From: Paenirhodobacter populi
GTDB taxonomy: Bacteria > Pseudomonadota > Alphaproteobacteria > Rhodobacterales > Rhodobacteraceae
Length of the DNA: 64,000 nt
NCBI RefSeq assembly: GCF_004022215.1
Contig: NZ_SAUZ01000010.1
Coordinates: 1 to 64,000 of the forward strand
Direction of reading: 5' to 3'
The translations under genes were made by a program, and so were the position numbers. Positions 1 through 8,317 of this stretch are shown in pieces. The stretch's first letter is position 1. Each line of letters begins with the position of its first letter. The notes below the pieces were generated by a model. It was given only the letters and a program-made list of their open reading frames with translations, did not search any database and was not told the DNA's origin.

Positions 1-396
1 CGGGTGTGGCAATCCATGACCAGCGCCAGTGCGAGCCATCCCGCCCCGCCCAGACCCGGCACACGTCGGTCGACCAGCGTTCGGGGCCGTGGCCACGGAC
101 GGGATCGCCTCGATGCGAGGGCGCATCGCCATTGGGCTCGGACCGATGGCGATCCAATGGCTCATTCCAGCAGGGCCCGGTATTTTTCGCGCACGCAGCT
201 CCAGCATGGCCTCGCCATAGGCCTCCTGCAAGTCCTTCAGCTGCTTCTCATATTGCCCCCGAATGTCGAGCGGGTTCGCCCGCAGGGAACTCTCCATTCC
301 GCGCTTCGTGGCACGCCGACAGATCCGGCAAGCGCAGCCAGAGGCCTTCTCGGAATGAGGCGGATCAGAAAACAGTTCGGGGGACTGTTTTCCCGA
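1..396. other. No intact gene; degraded sequence
   Basis: No open frame here resembles a known protein. On the minus strand around 160-300 a short stretch has coding-like composition (helical, rich in Glu, Lys and Leu) that breaks at a run of five A's near 185, so it may be the end of a decayed gene. Its family is not recognised. The stretch leads directly into the transposase remnant and is best read as debris. Confidence 0.4.
369..391. repeat. Perfect 8-bp inverted repeat before the IS5 remnant
   Basis: The arms AAAACAGT (369-376) and ACTGTTTT (384-391) flank a 7-nt loop. The repeat lies just before the sequence that reads as transposase. It could be an element-associated hairpin or a terminator reading left to right, since the right arm ends in T's. 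Its function is inferred only from position. Confidence 0.4.
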
Positions 397-615
397 CGAA
401 TGCAATTCAGACCTGCCTGACGCTGAAAGTCCTGTTCGGCCTGCCACTTCGCCCGACCGTCGGCCTGGTCGCGAGCCTGATCAAATGGCCGGTACCGGAC
501 TATCCGACCCTGCACCGCCGTCAGACGCTGATCGCGGTGCAGATCCCGATCGGTGTGCTGGCCAGCCCTGAACCTGCTGATCGACGGCACGGGCATCCGT
601 TTCCACGGCGAATGA
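397..615 (+). mobile_element. IS5-family transposase remnant (N-terminal portion, frameshifted)
   Basis: One plus frame from about 400 to 565 reads like the start of an IS5-family DDE transposase: AIQTCLTLKVLFGLPLR, a GLVASLIK-type segment, then WPVPDY and a HRRQ motif. About 565 the reading moves by one base and continues as LNLLIDGTGI, the segment that carries the first catalytic Asp in this family, ending at a TGA at 613-615. A few residues between SLIK and WPVPDY appear to be missing. The catalytic C-terminal half is absent, so the element cannot move by itself. It abuts a DeoR fragment, which suggests an insertion followed by deletion. Family call is from recognised motifs only. Confidence 0.7.
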
Positions 616-625
616 ACGATGCCCC

Positions 626-1048
626 ACCACCGAGGCCGTGGCGCAGGCGCTGCCGCAGCACAGCAACCTGACGGTGATCACCAACAACATCAATATCGTC
701 AACATCCTGCGCTTCAGCCCGGGCTGCGAGATCATCGTGGCGGGCGGCACGCGCCGGCGCGCCGACGGTGGCCTCTTGGGCAATCTGACGGCGCAGTTCT
801 TTGGCCAGTTCAAGCCGGATTTCGCCGTCATGGGGTGCTCGGCCGTCGATGCCGATGGTGATATGCTCGATTTCGATCTCTCGGAGGTGCGGGTCAGTCA
901 GGCGATCCTGTGGCAGGCGCGGCGGCGTTTCATCGTGGCGGATCATGGCAAGTTCCACCGGTCGGCACCTGCGCGCATTGCCAATCTGACCGATGTCGAT
1001 ACGCTGATCACAGACAGGCACTTGCGCCCGCGCTGGAAAGCGGTGTGA
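626..1048 (+). pseudogene. C-terminal fragment of a DeoR/GlpR-family regulator
   Basis: The frame opens with TTEAVAQALPQHSNLTVITNN-type sequence, which matches the effector-binding half of DeoR regulators (phosphosugar-sensing, ISOCOT-like fold). It runs through a CEIIVAGG segment, an FVAVMGCSAVD-like segment and ADHGKFHRSA to a TGA at 1046-1048. The N-terminal winged-helix DNA-binding domain is missing; the preceding bases are transposase-like. About 140 residues remain of roughly 255. Without the DNA-binding domain it cannot act as a repressor. The gene it once controlled is not identifiable here. Confidence 0.75.
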
Positions 1049-1209
1049 GGCGGTACGGATCGCACCGGACCTACCTTACGAGACGTGAGGCCGCTCGACC
1101 CGTCAGCCGAGGCAGGTCGCGGCAATAGCCATGCCGCCTTTGACATGCCGGGGGCAATCGTCGTCAGCAGCAGCCATGATCATGAACGCCATCAGCTTCG
1201 TGACCTGTT

Positions 1210-1440
1210 ACCGCCTATATGCTTGCCACGCTCTTGACGGAGGCGGATGTGCCGCCGGGGGATGTCAACGTGGTGACGAGCTCTGCCACTTCCGAAGTGG
1301 TCGACGTCATGATCGACGATTTGCGCGTGTGGGAAATCTCCTTCATCGGGGCGACGAGCGTGGGCCGGATCTCGCTGCGCAAGGCGGCCGATCAAGTCCT
1401 CAACTGCTCGATGGAGCTTGGCTCTGGTCGAGCAGCGGTC
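1210..1440 (+). pseudogene. Aldehyde dehydrogenase fragment (succinate-semialdehyde dehydrogenase-like)
   Basis: From about 1216 the frame reads LATLLTEADVPPGDVNVVTSS, then a degraded ISFTGS-type loop (here ISFIGATSVGR), then RKAADQVLNCSMELG. These are the NAD-binding and pre-catalytic segments of GabD-type aldehyde dehydrogenases. Only about 75 of some 480 residues remain, and neither the catalytic Cys nor the N-terminus is present. It is a scrap between the DeoR tail and the AraC gene and supports a deletion-rich left edge. The exact substrate class cannot be assigned from this piece. Confidence 0.7.
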
Positions 1441-1678
1441 AGAATTCCGGTACTCCCAGAGACGCGGGCAGGTGGCGAAATGTGCAGGGCCAGGTCAGAG
1501 CAGCCGGGCTGGTGCCGGTCGAGATAATCTCAAGGCTTCGGGGATGGTTCTGGGTCAGCCGTGCCGGAAGCTGCGCAGACAGCCCAAAACATATCCGCCG
1601 ATCGCAAGATTTTTCTTGGGCCAAGGCGCCTGACCTGCAAGAATAAGCCATTGTGCAGGCTGCCAGGGGAGGGGTGGT

Positions 1679-2683
1679 ATGCTCAATGCCGATATGCCCC
1701 TTCTGGCCATGCCGGAGGCTGTGAATGGCACGTCCCGTGACTGGGACGAGGTCAATGAGTTCTGCCGCAGGGTCTATATGCCCTATCGGCTTCGGACCTC
1801 GGGCCGGCTGATCCGCCCCGCGGCCACCTTGCAACGGGCCGAGGTGGCGCGCATCAAGGTCACGCGGTTTTCTTACGGGGTGCCGGTGCATCTGGATCAG
1901 TTCGATCCCGAGGCGGGGAATATCCTTGTTCTGACCACGCTGAACGGGGCGCTGCGGCACAAAGAGACCGAGGAAACCGTCGCCCATACCGGCGCAGGCG
2001 AGAGTTTTGTCGTCGATTGCAGCCGCACCGATTACTGGCTTGATGCCGATCCCGACCATTTCCAGCTGAACCTGACCATCCCGCACCAGGCGATGGCCGA
2101 GGTGGCGCATCGCTGGTTCGGTTTCATCCCCGACGACCGGCTCTGGACGAAGCGGACCGGGTTTGGCGGGCCGGGCTCGCGCTGGCATGCGTTGCTGGTC
2201 TATCTGACCCAGACCATCCGCTCGGGCGCGGACCTTGGCCCGCAGGCGCCGCTCGCGCGGCATCTGGAGGAGATGATCTGCCTCGACCTGCTGTACCACT
2301 GGGCCGAGCGCGCCGGGGTGCAATTGCAGGCCGGCGCCCGCGCCGCCGCGCCGCATTATGTGCGCGAGGCCGAGATGCTGATGGAGAGCCTGGCGCACGA
2401 AGCCCCGACCATCGGCGAGGTTGCGCGCCGGATCGGTGTCTCGGCGCGCACCCTGTCCGAGGGGTTCCAGCGCTTTCGCGGCATCGCGCCGCGCGACTTC
2501 CTGCGCGCGCAAAGGCTGGGCGGGCTGCGCAAGGCCCTGCTGGCCGCCGGACCGGAGGAGACCGTCACCTCGATTGCGGCGGCCTGGGGCTACGTGAATT
2601 TCGGGGCGATGGCCGGGCAATACCGCGCACGCTTTGGCGAGCCGCCGTCGGCCACGCTGGCGCGTGCCCCGGGGCGCCGCTAG
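1679..2683 (+). CDS. AraC-family transcriptional regulator
   Basis: A 334-residue regulator. Residues about 30-190 resemble the AraC-binding-like (PF14525 type) ligand domain. Residues about 235-330 form the AraC DNA-binding domain, with a first helix-turn-helix near 243-262 ([19 protein letters not shown]) and a second near 285-310. The chosen ATG is preceded by a strong GGGGAGGGG ribosome-binding sequence. It is transcribed toward the esterase gene 107 bp downstream and probably activates it and the convergent BVMO gene. Ligand unknown; a ketone, ester or alcohol intermediate would fit the context. Confidence 0.9.
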   Translation: MLNADMPLLAMPEAVNGTSRDWDEVNEFCRRVYMPYRLRTSGRLIRPAATLQRAEVARIKVTRFSYGVPVHLDQFDPEAGNILVLTTLNGALRHKETEETVAHTGAGESFVVDCSRTDYWLDADPDHFQLNLTIPHQAMAEVAHRWFGFIPDDRLWTKRTGFGGPGSRWHALLVYLTQTIRSGADLGPQAPLARHLEEMICLDLLYHWAERAGVQLQAGARAAAPHYVREAEMLMESLAHEAPTIGEVARRIGVSARTLSEGFQRFRGIAPRDFLRAQRLGGLRKALLAAGPEETVTSIAAAWGYVNFGAMAGQYRARFGEPPSATLARAPGRR

Positions 2684-2702
2684 GGCGGGAAAATTCGCTT
2701 CC

Positions 2703-2717
2703 GATCCGGGACAGAGG
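2703..2717. promoter_or_regulatory. Operator-like sequence before the esterase gene
   Basis: GATCCGGGACAGAGG lies about 75 bp upstream of the esterase ATG. Nearly the same sequence (GATCCGGGACGAGG, 6762-6775) occurs upstream of the BVMO gene. The sharing suggests a common binding site for one or both AraC regulators that flank the two enzymes. No protein-binding evidence is available from sequence alone. Confidence 0.4.
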
Positions 2718-2790
2718 CTGCCGAAACCGGATAGCGCAATGCGCGCGCGTCCCGCAGTCTGAAAGTCACCATCGACTTAGGGAGGAGAAG

Positions 2791-3984
2791 ATGGCCGATT
2801 TGTCATCCGCGCTGGACGCGGTTCTGAAAGATGTGACCACAGGCCCGGTGCGGGTTCCCGGCGTGGTTGCCATGATCACTGATCGCGAGAAGAACATCTG
2901 GGAGGGGGCGGCGGGCGACAGTCGTCTCGGCGGCGCTGCGATGGGTCTCGACAGCGTTTTCGCGATCTTCTCGACCACCAAGGCGATCGCGGGCACCGCC
3001 GCGCTGCAATGTGTGGAGGAGGGGCTGCTCGATCTTGATGCGCCGGCGAAGAATTACGCGCCCGCCATCGGTAAGCTTCAGGTTCTGGAGGGCTTCGACG
3101 CCGATGGCCAGCCGAAGCTGCGCGCGCCGAAATCCGACATCACCACGCGCCAGCTTTTGCTGCACACCGCCGGGTTCGGCTATGATTTCTTCAATGAAAA
3201 CTATCGCCGCATGGCCGAGGAACATGGCCAGCCCAGTGTCGTGACCTGTTCGCGCGCCTCGATCGAGACGCCGCTTCTGCGCGATCCGGGCGAGGTCTGG
3301 GAATATGGCACGAATATCGACTGGGCGGGGCAGGTGGTCGAGGGAATCCGCGGCAAGCGCCTTGGCGAGGTCTGCCGCGAACGGATCTTCGACCGCCTCG
3401 GCATGGAGGAAATCGGCTTCACCCGCTCGGAGGCGATGAAGGCGCGCACCGTGACCATGCATGCGCGAAACGCCGACGGCAGCCTGACGCCGCTGGACGA
3501 TTTCGCGCTGCCCGACGCGCCCGAGGTGGATTGCGGCGGGCACGGGCTTTATTCGACGGTGGGCGAATACATGAAATTCATCCGCATGTGGCTGAATGAC
3601 GGTGCCGGACCGAACGGCCGCGTGCTGAAGCCCGAGACCGTCGCATGGGCGGTGAGGAACGGGCTGGAGAGCCGCCACAAGGTCGGGATGCTGCCCGGCG
3701 TGATCCCGTCTCTGTCGAATGATGCCGAGTTCTTCCCGGGCCTGAAGAAGGGGTGGTCCTACACCTTCATGACCAATGAGGAACAGGCTCCGACCGGGCG
3801 CCCGAAAGGCGCCATCGGCTGGGCGGGCCTTGCCAATCTGTTCTACTGGATCGACCGGCAAAACGGCATCGGCGGCTATTGGGCGACCCAGATCCTGCCC
3901 TTTGGCGATGCGACCTCGTTCACCGGCTATCTGAATCTGGAATCGGCGGTCTATTCCGCGCTGCAAGGCGCCAAGGCGGCCTGA
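2791..3984 (+). CDS. Serine hydrolase, class C beta-lactamase/esterase family (EstB-like)
   Basis: A 397-residue protein of the PF00144 family. The nucleophile motif S-x-x-K is STTK at residues 61-64. A Tyr-containing second motif (WEYGTN) follows in mid-protein and a C-terminal [10 protein letters not shown] segment also fits the fold. No signal peptide is evident, which favours a cytoplasmic esterase over a periplasmic beta-lactamase. GGGAGGAG precedes the ATG. Its neighbour across an AraC gene is a Baeyer-Villiger monooxygenase; such enzymes make esters or lactones from ketones and are often paired with an esterase. The inferred role is hydrolysis of the BVMO product. Confidence 0.85.
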   Translation: MADLSSALDAVLKDVTTGPVRVPGVVAMITDREKNIWEGAAGDSRLGGAAMGLDSVFAIFSTTKAIAGTAALQCVEEGLLDLDAPAKNYAPAIGKLQVLEGFDADGQPKLRAPKSDITTRQLLLHTAGFGYDFFNENYRRMAEEHGQPSVVTCSRASIETPLLRDPGEVWEYGTNIDWAGQVVEGIRGKRLGEVCRERIFDRLGMEEIGFTRSEAMKARTVTMHARNADGSLTPLDDFALPDAPEVDCGGHGLYSTVGEYMKFIRMWLNDGAGPNGRVLKPETVAWAVRNGLESRHKVGMLPGVIPSLSNDAEFFPGLKKGWSYTFMTNEEQAPTGRPKGAIGWAGLANLFYWIDRQNGIGGYWATQILPFGDATSFTGYLNLESAVYSALQGAKAA

Positions 3985-4001
3985 GACCGAGACCCTGGGG
4001 A

Positions 4002-4023
4002 GGGCCGCCAGAACCGGCGGCCC
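4002..4023 (+). terminator. Hairpin after the esterase gene
   Basis: Perfect 8-bp stem GGGCCGCC/GGCGGCCC with a 6-nt loop, 18 bp after the esterase stop codon. There is no T-tract, so it may act as a weak terminator or an mRNA 3' end before the second AraC gene. Confidence 0.5.
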
Positions 4024-4050
4024 GCTTCCGCTCTCCCTTGGGGCGAAGGC

Positions 4051-4974
4051 ATGACAGTCGTGCCTGCGCCTCTCAGAGAAATGGGGGCTGAAATGCAGGA
4101 TACCGTTTCACCCGACCGGCTGCCCGAATGGGTGCCGGGCGATCTTCTGTTGCATGGCGACGACCGCGGCTGGCGCCGGGTCGGATTGCGCCGCTATCAC
4201 TATCTGGGCCAGGACAGCGTGGTTCCCGCGCTGTCGGATTTCATGCTGGTCTCTTACGGCAAAGGGGTGACGCCGATGCAGCGCCGCTTCGGCGGGCGCT
4301 GGACCACGGATACGCTGGGGCCGGGCGCGGTCTCTCTTCTGACCCGGGCGCAGCGCGCGGAATGGCGCTGGAGCGAGCCGATCACCGTCACGCATCTCTA
4401 TCTCGCGCCCGGTCTGCTCGCCGAGGTGGCGGGCGAGGCGATGGATTGCCATGTGCGCGAGGTCGAGCTGGCCGATGTGCTGCGCACCGATGATCCGGTG
4501 ATGACCGGAGTGATCGAGGCCATCGCGCAGGAGGCCGGGCAGCAGGGGATCGGCGGTGCGCTTTACGTGGAATCGCTGAGCCGGGCGCTTTGCGTGCATA
4601 TCCTGCGCCGCTATGCCTCGGTCGTGCTGCCGGCGGGGGTGTCCAGCCATCGTCTCAGCCCGGCCGAGATGCGGCGGATCGGGGACTATATCGAGGATCA
4701 TCTGAGCGAACCCATGACGCTTGGTGACATGGCCACGCAGCTCGGCATGAGCACGGATCTGTTCGCCCGCCGCTTTCGCAAGAGCTTCGGCATGCCGCCC
4801 TACCGCCATGTGATGATGCGCCGGGTCGAGCGGGCAAGGCGGCTTCTCGCCGGGGGGCATCTGGCGGTCAAGGAGATCGCGGCCCTGTGCGGTTTCGCCG
4901 ATCAGGCGCATCTGACGCGCGTCTATATGCGCGAAACCGGGATGACCCCGGCCGCTTTCCGCAAATCGGGCTGA
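4051..4974 (+). CDS. AraC-family transcriptional regulator
   Basis: Up to 307 residues. The N-terminal half is a cupin-like sensing domain and the last hundred residues are the AraC DNA-binding domain, with two helix-turn-helix units (LGDMATQLGMSTDLFARRF and VKEIAALCGFADQAHLTRV). The start is uncertain: ATGs at 4051, 4081 and 4093 are all in frame and none has a clear ribosome-binding site. The gene is convergent with the BVMO gene, with a strong hairpin between them. With the first AraC gene it encloses the esterase, so the two regulators probably respond to substrate and intermediate of the same route. Confidence 0.88.
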   Translation: MTVVPAPLREMGAEMQDTVSPDRLPEWVPGDLLLHGDDRGWRRVGLRRYHYLGQDSVVPALSDFMLVSYGKGVTPMQRRFGGRWTTDTLGPGAVSLLTRAQRAEWRWSEPITVTHLYLAPGLLAEVAGEAMDCHVREVELADVLRTDDPVMTGVIEAIAQEAGQQGIGGALYVESLSRALCVHILRRYASVVLPAGVSSHRLSPAEMRRIGDYIEDHLSEPMTLGDMATQLGMSTDLFARRFRKSFGMPPYRHVMMRRVERARRLLAGGHLAVKEIAALCGFADQAHLTRVYMRETGMTPAAFRKSG

Positions 4975-4977
4975 AGC

Positions 4978-5002
4978 GCGGGCGGGGGATGACCCCGCCC
5001 GC
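4978..5002. terminator. Bidirectional hairpin between convergent AraC and BVMO genes
   Basis: A perfect 10-bp stem GCGGGCGGGG/CCCCGCCCGC with a 5-nt loop fills the 34-bp gap between the AraC stop and the BVMO stop. Position and symmetry fit a terminator shared by both genes. Confidence 0.65.
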
Positions 5003-5008
5003 CCCGTC

Positions 5009-6658
5009 TTATCGGGTCGCAAGGCCGCGATAGCCCTGCGCCGCGGCCTCGTCGCATTTTGCGCGGTAGGTGCCGACGCCGCCGGTATAGGAAAGCACCC
5101 GGCGCGGCTTGCCGGGGATGTTCGAGCCGACATACCAGGAATTGGTGCGCGAGATCAGATTGGCATTCGCCGTCTCGTCATGGTGTCGCACCCAGTCCTC
5201 TTCGGCCTCGGCGGTGGGTTCGACCACGGTCTTGCCATGCGCGCCCATCCAGCCGATCAGGCCCGAGATCCATTCCGTCTGCTGCTGCAGGCAGGTCGTC
5301 ATGTTGCAAAGCGCCGCCGAGGGCGCCAGCGGTGCGGCGGTGATCAGGAAGTTCGGATAGCCATGCACCAGCATCCCCATCGTGGTGCGGATATCGCGGC
5401 TCCAGTCTTCCCGCAGGACATGGCCATCGCGACCGTGGATGTCGATCCGGCTCAGCGCGCCCGAGCCCGCGTCGAACCCCGTGGCGAGGATGATGACGTC
5501 CAGTTCATGCACGGTGCCGTCTTCCAGCCGGATGCCTTCGGGCACGATCTCGGCGATCGGGTTGTTCTTCACGCTGACGGCATGGACATTGGGGCGGTGA
5601 TAGACTTCGAGGTAGTTGGTCTCCAGCGGCACGCGATGGGTGCCGAAACCGTAATCGTCGGGGCCGGGCACAAGAATGTCGATCAGCCGCCGATCCTTCA
5701 GCCGCGCCCGCATCTTGCCGCGCACGAATTCCGAGATCTGCTCGCTCACCTCGGGGTCGAAGAACATCTCGGCAAAGCCCGCGAGCCAGAGTTTCAGCGA
5801 GCCGTCGGCATGGATCTCCTCCAGCACCTCAAGCCGCTGTTCGGGGGTCAGGTCGTTCCAGCTGTGTTTGAAATCATACTCGAACCCGGTGAAGGTCCGC
5901 GGCAGATTCTGCTTCAGTTCGTCGAAGCGCGCCTTGTAGGCGGCGGCCTCATTGGGGCCGTATTTCGGGTTCTTCATCGGCAGCGTATATTGCGGCGTGC
6001 GGATGAAGACTTTCAGCTCGCCGACCTGATCGGCGATGGTCTGGATGACCTGAATGCCGGTCGCGCCATTGCCGACGACGCCCACGCGCTTGCCGGCCAG
6101 CGCGATCGGCTCCTGCGGCCAGCGCGCGGTGTGGAAGATCCGGCCCCTGAACGTCTGCTGGCCCGGGAAGCGGTTTTCCAGCGGCGCCGACAGCATGCCG
6201 CAGCAACCGATCAGGAATTGCGTGTCGAACACATCGCCCTGATCGGTTTTCACCGTCCAGCGGCTGCGGGCCTCATCCCAGCGGGCCTCGGTCACCGTGG
6301 TCGAGAAGAGGCAGTCCCTGCGCAGGTCCAGCCGGTCGGCGATGTAATGCATCCAGCGCTCGATCTCGGGCTGGGCGGGGAAGCGTTCGCTCCAGGTCCA
6401 GTCCTTGTAGAGCTTCTCGTCGAAGAGATACTGGTAGATATAGCTCTCGCTGTCGAATTTGGCGCCCGGATAGCGGTTCCAGTGCCAGGTGCCACCGACA
6501 TCCGAGGCGGCATCCACCGCCAGCACGGACAATCCCTGCTGGCGCAGCTGGTGCAACTGATAGAGCCCGGCCACGCCGGCCCCGATGATCAGCGCGTCCA
6601 GCACGACAGGCGATTTCGTTACGGGCCGCGCGCGGCCCATGTAAACTGCGACATTCAT
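5009..6658 (-). CDS. Flavin-containing Baeyer-Villiger monooxygenase
   Basis: A 549-residue class I BVMO that uses FAD and NADPH to insert oxygen next to a ketone carbonyl. FAD-binding GAGVAG is at 26-31. The GGTW...NRYPG...D signature spans 55-69. The diagnostic FxGxxxHxxxW fingerprint is at 160-170. The NADPH-binding GNGxxG is at 186-191. The open frame extends further upstream, but the ATG at 6658 has a good GGGAGGA site 8 nt before it and gives the usual family length. It shares operator-like repeats with the esterase gene, so the pair probably turns a ketone into an ester and then an alcohol plus acid. The ketone cannot be named from sequence. Confidence 0.93.
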   Translation of the reverse strand: MNVAVYMGRARPVTKSPVVLDALIIGAGVAGLYQLHQLRQQGLSVLAVDAASDVGGTWHWNRYPGAKFDSESYIYQYLFDEKLYKDWTWSERFPAQPEIERWMHYIADRLDLRRDCLFSTTVTEARWDEARSRWTVKTDQGDVFDTQFLIGCCGMLSAPLENRFPGQQTFRGRIFHTARWPQEPIALAGKRVGVVGNGATGIQVIQTIADQVGELKVFIRTPQYTLPMKNPKYGPNEAAAYKARFDELKQNLPRTFTGFEYDFKHSWNDLTPEQRLEVLEEIHADGSLKLWLAGFAEMFFDPEVSEQISEFVRGKMRARLKDRRLIDILVPGPDDYGFGTHRVPLETNYLEVYHRPNVHAVSVKNNPIAEIVPEGIRLEDGTVHELDVIILATGFDAGSGALSRIDIHGRDGHVLREDWSRDIRTTMGMLVHGYPNFLITAAPLAPSAALCNMTTCLQQQTEWISGLIGWMGAHGKTVVEPTAEAEEDWVRHHDETANANLISRTNSWYVGSNIPGKPRRVLSYTGGVGTYRAKCDEAAAQGYRGLATR

Positions 6659-7219
6659 CTGTTTTCCTCCCATTTTGCCGCAAGGACCTCCCCCTCGCGG
6701 CTGACGGCTGCTGCCGTTCAGATTGAAAAGGCTAGCGGAAGGGTATCCGGAGGTCTTGAATGATCCGGGACGAGGTTTTGAACGATCCGGAGGCGGGAAA
6801 GTGCGGGCCGCCCCTTTTGCGGCCAAGGCTTTGTCTGTCGTTCAAGCGAGCCCGTCGAAAGGTCCCGTCCATCTCCAGGTTGGGCATGGAGGTGCGTTGG
6901 CTCGGGTCGGGTGGCGCGATCGCGCGGTTTTCCTGCCCGGTCCGCTTGTTTTTGGTCATCGCGGTGAGGAAGATGAAAATCTTTCGCACGACGATCGGCC
7001 CTCTGGACCTGCGCGGTCTGTATCCGCGAACGCGGATCACGGCCGGGCCCGGAAGTGGAGGGGCGGGATCAGCAGCGCGCCCTTCGCGCGCTTCAATGCG
7101 GGGGGCGCCATTTCGGGCGGCGGGAGCCGATCCGTCATCGCGGTTGACGGGTCATTCCCGGCGATTGCGCGGGACTTGACCCGCGTTGATGATGGGGGGC
7201 GCCCCTGAAGGCATGGGCG
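6659..7219. other. 561-bp intergenic region upstream of BVMO and downstream of nagA
   Basis: No protein-coding frame is convincing here. The left part holds the BVMO promoter and the direct repeats at 6753-6790. The right part, near nagA, contains GC-rich palindromes such as GCGGG-6 nt-CCCGC near 7168 and GGGGGCGCCCC near 7195, which may serve in nagA transcript termination. Otherwise nothing is recognised. Confidence 0.5.
6753..6790. promoter_or_regulatory. Two direct repeats, probable AraC-type binding site of the BVMO promoter
   Basis: GTCTTGAATGATCCGG (6753-6768) and GTTTTGAACGATCCGG (6775-6790) match at 14 of 16 positions and are spaced 22 bp apart, about two helical turns. AraC-family proteins often bind such same-face direct repeats. 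The repeats lie about 95-130 bp upstream of the BVMO start, and part of the unit recurs before the esterase gene. Confidence 0.55.
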
Positions 7220-8317
7220 TCACGGCATGACGCGCCGGAGATCCGCGTCGAGCATCACGAATTCCTCCGGTGCCGTGCCCGCCGCAAGGGTGGGGGCGGT
7301 GCGGCCCATGACATTCGCGGGCACGATCGTCACCGCGCGGATCGCCTCGGCGAGGGGCACGCCCACATGCACCACCAGATTGCGCAGGCAGGTCAGCAGA
7401 TCGACATGCGCCCCGGCAAGCGCGCCCGCCGCATTGACCAGCGCGCCGTCGCGGACCTCGATCCGTTCGCCATACAGCTCGAAATGATCCGGGCCGCCGA
7501 TGGTCGACATCGCGTCGGAGACCAGAAACACCCGGTCCGCCAAGGGCCGCGCGCGCCATGCGATGCCCGCCATTTCCCAACTGACGTGATGGCCGTCGAC
7601 GATCATCCCGGTATGGGCGGTCGAGCCGATGGCCGTGCCCACCACCCCCGGCTCGCGCGAGGTCATCGGCGGCATCGCGTTGTAAAGATGGGTGAAACAG
7701 GTGATCCCGGCGGCCAGCCCGGCCTTCACCTCATCCGCCGTTGCCGCCGTATGCCCGGCCGAGACGATCACCCCCATATCGGCGATGCGGCGGATGGTTT
7801 CCGCGGGCACCACCTCGGGCGCCAGCGTCAGCATCACCGGAACATCAGCGCGGCGCAGGATCTCCAGCGCCTTCAGCGTATCGGCATCCATCGGGCGGAC
7901 ATAGTCGAGCCTGTGGGTGCCCCTGCGCGCGGGGTTGAGGTGCGGCCCCTCGATATGCAGGCCGTAGAACCCCTCCATCCCGAGGCTGTCGACGGCGGCT
8001 TCGGCGGCGCGCAGGATGCGGTCGCCCTCGCAGGTGATGAGCGTCGGCATCACCCAGCCCGTGCCAAGCCGGCGCAATGTCGCGACAATATGGCCGATGC
8101 CGTTCGCGCTGGTGTCGGAGTTCAGCATGACCCCGCCCGCGCCGTTCACCTGCAGGTCGATCCCGGCGGGCATCAGGACGCGGACGTTCAGGTCGGGCGT
8201 TTCGTCCGAGCGGCGGGGGCGCAGCCGGCGGATGCCGCCCGCGTCGATTTCGGCGACATATCCCCTGTGCAGGGCACCGTTCAGGAAGGTTTCCTCGGCG
8301 GCGACAAGACGGATCAT
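7220..8317 (-). CDS. nagA: N-acetylglucosamine-6-phosphate deacetylase
   Basis: A 365-residue NagA: hydrolysis of GlcNAc-6-phosphate to glucosamine-6-phosphate and acetate. The first strand carries GIDLQVNG (Gln/Asn form, as in the single-metal E. coli enzyme) near 52-59. Metal and active-site residues are seen at E123 (HIEGPHL), H189 (SAGHT) and H210 (THLYNAM), with catalytic D268 (LVSDAM). It overlaps the ROK kinase stop by ATGA and is the last gene of a four-gene coupled operon. No deaminase (nagB) is visible; the degraded SIS gene in the same operon may once have done the isomerase/deaminase step. Confidence 0.92.
   Translation of the reverse strand: MIRLVAAEETFLNGALHRGYVAEIDAGGIRRLRPRRSDETPDLNVRVLMPAGIDLQVNGAGGVMLNSDTSANGIGHIVATLRRLGTGWVMPTLITCEGDRILRAAEAAVDSLGMEGFYGLHIEGPHLNPARRGTHRLDYVRPMDADTLKALEILRRADVPVMLTLAPEVVPAETIRRIADMGVIVSAGHTAATADEVKAGLAAGITCFTHLYNAMPPMTSREPGVVGTAIGSTAHTGMIVDGHHVSWEMAGIAWRARPLADRVFLVSDAMSTIGGPDHFELYGERIEVRDGALVNAAGALAGAHVDLLTCLRNLVVHVGVPLAEAIRAVTIVPANVMGRTAPTLAAGTAPEEFVMLDADLRRVMP

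Noticed and set aside
160-300. Minus-strand helical fragment as a transposase helper protein
   Set aside because: Composition hinted at a small IS-encoded helix-turn-helix protein, but no family motif is certain and the frame is broken, so it was left unassigned.
5009-6826. 605-residue version of the BVMO with a longer N-terminus
   Set aside because: The extra residues are unlike the family and cross the promoter region. The ATG at 6658 has a proper ribosome-binding site and gives normal length.
7168-7205. GC-rich palindromes downstream of nagA as an intrinsic terminator
   Set aside because: Arms are short and no T-tract follows on the minus strand, so they were mentioned in the intergenic entry but not called as a terminator.
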